Under the pieces are notes generated by a model. It worked only from the letters and a program-made list of their open reading frames with translations, did no database searches and was not told the DNA's origin. From positions 38,232 through 102,231 of the forward strand of contig JAEPNV010000018.1 in assembly GCA_017643215.1 (NCBI GenBank): DNA of 64,000 nt. Reading direction: 5' to 3'. The translations under genes and the position numbers were made by a program. This stretch comes from Roseibium sp. (GTDB lineage Bacteria > Pseudomonadota > Alphaproteobacteria > Rhizobiales > Stappiaceae). Position 1 is the stretch's first letter. Each line of letters begins with the position of its first letter. Positions 60,638 to 64,000 of the stretch are shown piece after piece.

Positions 60638-62484
60638 GACGTCGCTCCAACCGGGCGGGCGGTCCGAAGGGCGCCATCTGCCAGTTCCAGATGAAGATCC
60701 GCCAAGGCCAGAAGCGACGGGTCGTGGGTGGCGAAGACCGCCGTTTTGCCAGCGCCCAGCCGCTTCAGACCGTCGATGACATCCTTCGCCGTGTCGGAAT
60801 CCAGCCCCGCCGTCGGCTCGTCCGCCAAGAACACGGGTGCATCGGCGCGCAGAGCCGCGCGGGCGAGAGCCACCCGCCGTATTTCGCCAACCGACAAGCC
60901 AAAGCCGTCTTCACCGAGCTGCGTTTCAAGGCCCCGCGGCAGCCGCGGGACAAGGTCCTGCGCACCGGCGAGGGCAAGGGCGGTGTGTATTTGCGCCTCT
61001 GTCGCTTCAGGCGCGGCCATGCGCAAATTGGCTTTGAGCGAGCCGTGAAACAGGCGCGGCGCCTGGCCCAGCCAGGCAATGGAGCTGCGCCACGCAACCC
61101 CGTCCAAATCGGCCACATTTCTACCGGCAATGCGGATCAGACCTTGATCAACCTGCTGGAGCCCGAGCAGGCAGTCCAGCAGGGTCGTCTTTCCGGTCCC
61201 GCTGCCACCCGTCAGCACCACCGTGGCACCTGGATGGATTTCCAACGAAACGGTGTTCAGGATCGGCCGGTTGCCGAGAACCAGGCTAACGGATGCTAGA
61301 CTGATGGCTGGCGGACCGGCCGGGACGGGACAGGCAGCCCGCACGTTTGCAACTTGTTTTCCGGCCTCCACTTGGGACTGGCCGCCGTCTTGAGATGGCG
61401 CCAGCAATTCGTGCAGCTTCTCCTGGGCCGCCAAGCCCGCCGCGCGGTCATGGTAGGCCGTCGCAAACGCCCGCAAGGGGGCAAAGAACTCCGGCGCAAT
61501 CAAAAGGACGAACAGGCCGGAGAAATATCCGAGCGGGCCCGCCCAGGTGCCGACCGAGATTTCGCCCAACAAAGAAAAGCCGACATAAACGGCGACAAAC
61601 GCAATCCCCAACGCGCTGAACAGCTCCAACACCGTGGAGGACAGGAACGCGATCTTGAGGACCCGCATCGTGCCGGCGCGAAAGGCCTCGCCCGAACGTT
61701 TGACGTCCGCCAGCGTCCGGCCCAAGGCGCCGTAAGCGCGCAGCGTTTCCAGACCGCGCACGCGGTCAAGGAGCAAACCGCCCAGTCGCGCCAGGTGTTC
61801 CTGCTGGTTTTCGCTTGCCGATTTGGCGCGCATCCCGATCAGTGCCATGAACACCGGGATCACCGGACCGCAGACGAGCAGGATAATCGCCGCCATCCAA
61901 CTGAACGGCAGAACAGCCGCCGCCATCAAGACCGGAACGATACGCACGCGGGTGGCCTGTAGCTGATAGTGCCGGATGTAAGGCCCCAGCGCGTCGACCT
62001 GCTCGCTGACATAAATGCCGACCGTCCCGCTCGAAGGCAGCGGTGCTGACGGCGAAAGGCTGGACACATGCGCCAGAAGCTCCGTCCGGACGCGTGCTTT
62101 GGCCTGCCGGGCGATGTCGCCGGCGCGGCGATTTGCATCAAATTGCAGGCCTGCACGCAAAAGCGCCAAAACCCCAAATCCGGCCGCCGCCATGAGCAGG
62201 GCGGTCAAATCCACATAGGCGGATGAATCGACGCCTGTGTGTGACAGCGTCGCCGACAACAGATGAGACAGGGAAAAGGCCAAAAGCGCCGCCTGCGCGA
62301 TCCAGATCAGGTCGGACACGCACAATACGGTTCCCGCACGGCGCAGCCCCGCGCGTTCGGCCTCGGTCAGGACGATGGATGCCGCTTCGGCGGTCGTGCC
62401 GCGCGCGGCCGCCTCGTCCCCGGCGATTTTGCGCGTCTTCCCGCGCACACCGGCGCGCGGCTGTGTGTCCAGCGACAACGTCAT
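60634..62484 (-). CDS. cydD: Thiol reductant/heme-linked ABC exporter CydD
   Basis: The partner of CydC, 616 residues from the ATG at 62484. Membrane part about residues 55-330; ATPase with Walker A GGSGTGKTT, signature FGLSVGEIRRVALARA (the LSVG form is normal for CydD) and Walker B VFLADEPTAGLD. The frame is open to an ATG at 62613, but the extra 43 residues look unlike protein and the first helix already has a long leader. It is the first gene of the cydDC-A-B-X locus. Confidence 0.92.
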   Translation of the reverse strand: MTLSLDTQPRAGVRGKTRKIAGDEAAARGTTAEAASIVLTEAERAGLRRAGTVLCVSDLIWIAQAALLAFSLSHLLSATLSHTGVDSSAYVDLTALLMAAAGFGVLALLRAGLQFDANRRAGDIARQAKARVRTELLAHVSSLSPSAPLPSSGTVGIYVSEQVDALGPYIRHYQLQATRVRIVPVLMAAAVLPFSWMAAIILLVCGPVIPVFMALIGMRAKSASENQQEHLARLGGLLLDRVRGLETLRAYGALGRTLADVKRSGEAFRAGTMRVLKIAFLSSTVLELFSALGIAFVAVYVGFSLLGEISVGTWAGPLGYFSGLFVLLIAPEFFAPLRAFATAYHDRAAGLAAQEKLHELLAPSQDGGQSQVEAGKQVANVRAACPVPAGPPAISLASVSLVLGNRPILNTVSLEIHPGATVVLTGGSGTGKTTLLDCLLGLQQVDQGLIRIAGRNVADLDGVAWRSSIAWLGQAPRLFHGSLKANLRMAAPEATEAQIHTALALAGAQDLVPRLPRGLETQLGEDGFGLSVGEIRRVALARAALRADAPVFLADEPTAGLDSDTAKDVIDGLKRLGAGKTAVFATHDPSLLALADLHLELADGALRTARPVGATS

Positions 62485-63345
62485 GCCACGCCCGGTGCGC
62501 GGGCCGCGATCAGCCTTCCAGCGGCGGTCAATCCCATCGCGCCTGTTGCCATGCGCCAGTTTCTCTCCCTCAGGTCTTTCCAAGCCCCCTATTTCTCTAA
62601 ACAATCGCTCCATGAAAGGCTAGACGGGGCCGGCTGGTCCAATCGTAGGATTACAGCTTCCAACGCCGGTCCGGCCGAAAAAAACCTCAGGTCATTCGGC
62701 CCGCCTTTTGGCAAGACTTGGCCGAACCAAGCCAGGCCAGTGATTTGAAGCCCTGCGCCTGAAATAACGTTGAGATGATCAGGCAAATCGACGCATGGAC
62801 ACCGCGCCGCCTGACTGTGAGCGCACAAAAATGACGATCACAGATGGAAAGCACGGCGAACCAGGCACCTGACCCCGATATTCGAGGGGTGATTGAGACC
62901 AGAAAACGTGGTTCAACTGCCATGTAGGCTTAGAGTTGTATCAGCCTCCATTCGTGATTGGGCCGCCATGTCATATGCTGGCGCAATCGCACGACAGGGC
63001 CGTACCGGTCGCTTCGGCCGGCCCATTTACCCGCACAGACTTGCAAAAGCCGGCACCGCCGGCTTTCTTTTTGCGTGGCGCGCCGTGAGGCAGATCGGCG
63101 CCCATACGCGGCAAATCGCGCATCTCCAAACCGAACAAGGCCGGGATGCAGGTGTTCACCTGATCGCCGCTATCGTGCCCGGCAGACCAACGCACCATGA
63201 TGCGTTTGGTCTGCCCAAAATTTTGGCGCCACCGTGGCCGGGCCCGGAAAACCAAACCGGCGGCTCATATGCCGCCGGTGAGGTTGATGACAATCCAGTT
63301 TGACTTTCGGCAGTCATGCTCGGGCCTGTCCCACTGCTGTCCGGT
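62485..63345. other. About 860-bp region between cydD and the IS4 transposase
   Basis: It holds the upstream part of the cydD frame, the likely cyd promoter, and a plus-strand hairpin-terminator unit at 62980-63072. Open frames here (for example 62971-63255 minus, 62893-63303 plus) overlap each other and have no recognisable domain or ribosome site. The right end should contain the insertion-sequence terminus. Confidence 0.5.
63046..63072 (+). terminator. Rho-independent terminator with no gene before it
   Basis: Perfect 9-bp stem AAAGCCGGC / GCCGGCTTT with a 3-nt loop ACC, then CTTTTT. On the plus strand there is no protein gene upstream for hundreds of bases, so it may end a small RNA. A second stem, CCGG-T-CG-CTT-CG-G-CCGG, lies about 35 bp upstream. 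Confidence 0.7.
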
Positions 63346-64000
63346 TTAACCTTGGGTTAGGTTGAGTGTCATTTGCCTTTGGTCATTTGGGGGTGGTTTT
63401 TGCGGTTTTTGCAGGGCGGTGATGGGTCGCCTTTGCATGATGTTGAGGCGAACCAGGCGGGCAAAGGCAAGGGGCTGTTTGACGGTGGTCTGCATGGCCT
63501 TTGCGCTGCGCAGCAAGAGATAGGCGATCAGGGCGATGAAGATCTGGATCCTGACGGCCTTTTCCGAGCGGCCGAGAAAGTGGCGGATCTTCAGGTTCTG
63601 CTTGATCCATTTGAAGAACAGCTCGATCTGCCAGCGCTGCTTGTAGAGTGCGGCGATCTCCCCGGCCGGGGCGTCCAGATCATTGGTGACAAGGCGCAGG
63701 ACCTTGCCCGTTGAGATCTTCACGGTGATCTCGCGCACCGGATCGGTGAACGGGTTCCGGCGCGATCGCGCCATGCGCCGGGGCAACTGGCCGATGCGGT
63801 CGCTGAGGATCGGGCCGTCTTCTGTCACGGTGTTTTGCGCAAGGACTTGAAGACGGGTGTTTGCCTTGAGCCGGGTGACGAAGCGGGCACCCCTGGCGTG
63901 AAGGTCCGCCCACCAGGCGGAGTCATAGTAAGCCATATCAAAGACATAGGTCATGCCCGGGACGATCTGGAGCGCCTTGGCCGGAGTGATGTCGTTGGTC
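63337..64000 (-). mobile_element. IS4-family insertion sequence, right end
   Basis: The transposase stop codon lies at 63346-63348 and the sequence just outside reads CTGTCCGGTTTAA, which resembles the outer tip of IS4-family elements. The exact end and any target duplication cannot be fixed because the other end is outside the window. Confidence 0.6.
63346..63999 (-). CDS. IS4-family transposase, N-terminus cut by window edge
   Basis: The C-terminal 217 residues of a DDE transposase. The IS4 hallmark YKQRWQIELFFKWIKQNLKI (Y-x2-R-x3-E-x6-K) is intact, with the catalytic glutamate in QIELFF, and FDMAYYDSAWW contains the second catalytic aspartate. After it come RSEKAVRIQIFIALIAYLLLR and a basic tail. 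The protein continues beyond base 64000. Nothing in the visible part is broken, so the element may be active. Confidence 0.9.
   Translation of the reverse strand, partial: TNDITPAKALQIVPGMTYVFDMAYYDSAWWADLHARGARFVTRLKANTRLQVLAQNTVTEDGPILSDRIGQLPRRMARSRRNPFTDPVREITVKISTGKVLRLVTNDLDAPAGEIAALYKQRWQIELFFKWIKQNLKIRHFLGRSEKAVRIQIFIALIAYLLLRSAKAMQTTVKQPLAFARLVRLNIMQRRPITALQKPQKPPPNDQRQMTLNLTQG

Noticed and set aside
62740..62800. An FNR box in the cyd promoter area (TTGAG...ATCAG near 62772)
   Set aside because: The half-sites are imperfect and the spacing is three instead of four bases.
62893..63303. Overlapping frames on both strands between cydD and the transposase
   Set aside because: They overlap a perfect terminator, lack ribosome sites and have no recognisable domain.
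1..64000. tRNA, rRNA, CRISPR arrays, prophage or integrase genes
   Set aside because: None was seen: no CCA-ended cloverleaf pattern, no regularly spaced repeats, no phage or integrase motifs in the translations.

Overview
The window comes from a GC-rich alphaproteobacterium, probably marine or coastal. The evidence is a β-hydroxyaspartate-cycle gene cluster, alphaproteobacterial families such as DUF1289 and TIGR02281-type aspartic protease, tightly packed operons with 4-nt ATGA/GTGA overlaps, and many ABC importers and LysR regulators. No rRNA, tRNA, CRISPR array, phage or replication gene was seen. All calls come from reading translations and motifs; no database search was run.

Region 1 (1-8.5 kb): bhcABCD on the minus strand (bhcD is cut by the window edge) and the divergent IclR-type regulator bhcR. 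Together they assimilate glyoxylate through the β-hydroxyaspartate cycle. The bhcA-bhcR promoter gap carries three adjacent inverted repeats. Next to it is a translationally coupled molybdenum-enzyme operon, fdhD-mobA-mobB-moeA.

Region 2 (8.5-26.3 kb): mostly housekeeping genes. They include a Tat-exported metallo-β-lactamase-fold protein, a glutathione transferase, an amino-acid ABC importer lacking its ATPase gene, a cystathionine β-lyase-type enzyme, a β-hydroxyacid dehydrogenase, a DUF302 protein behind a perfect FNR-type box, an AsnC/Lrp regulator, a periplasmic two-domain rhodanese, a uracil-DNA-glycosylase-like protein, a membrane histidine kinase, cobT/cobS, a DUF1289 protein, a membrane aspartic protease, a TauE/SafE permease and dusA.

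Region 3 (26.5-49.5 kb): a catabolic island. It holds a LIV-type ABC importer (with a 267-bp MITE-like insertion between livH and livM), a ribose-type (CUT2) ABC importer with an aldehyde dehydrogenase, citrate-lyase-like citF/citE without the acyl-carrier or maturation genes, an aldehyde dehydrogenase-SDR-GMC oxidoreductase operon, a LysR regulator, a CaiB-type CoA-transferase and a tannase/feruloyl-esterase-family protein. Five promoters in this island, and no others I found in the window, carry the same 17-bp palindrome TATAG-N7-CTATA, including the promoter of the lysR gene itself. I read this as a previously unassembled LysR regulon joining two importers to one degradation pathway of unknown substrate.

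Region 4 (49.6-64 kb): an odd XRE-type protein, a protease with two trypsin domains, a PDZ and TPR-like repeats, an NsrR-type NO sensor, a globin-coupled chemoreceptor, an EF-hand protein, and the cytochrome bd locus (cydD-cydC-cydA-cydB-cydX). The bd oxidase is broken: cydA has three in-frame stop codons and cydB lacks about 106 internal residues, while cydC, cydD and cydX remain open. The window ends in an IS4-family transposase cut by the edge.
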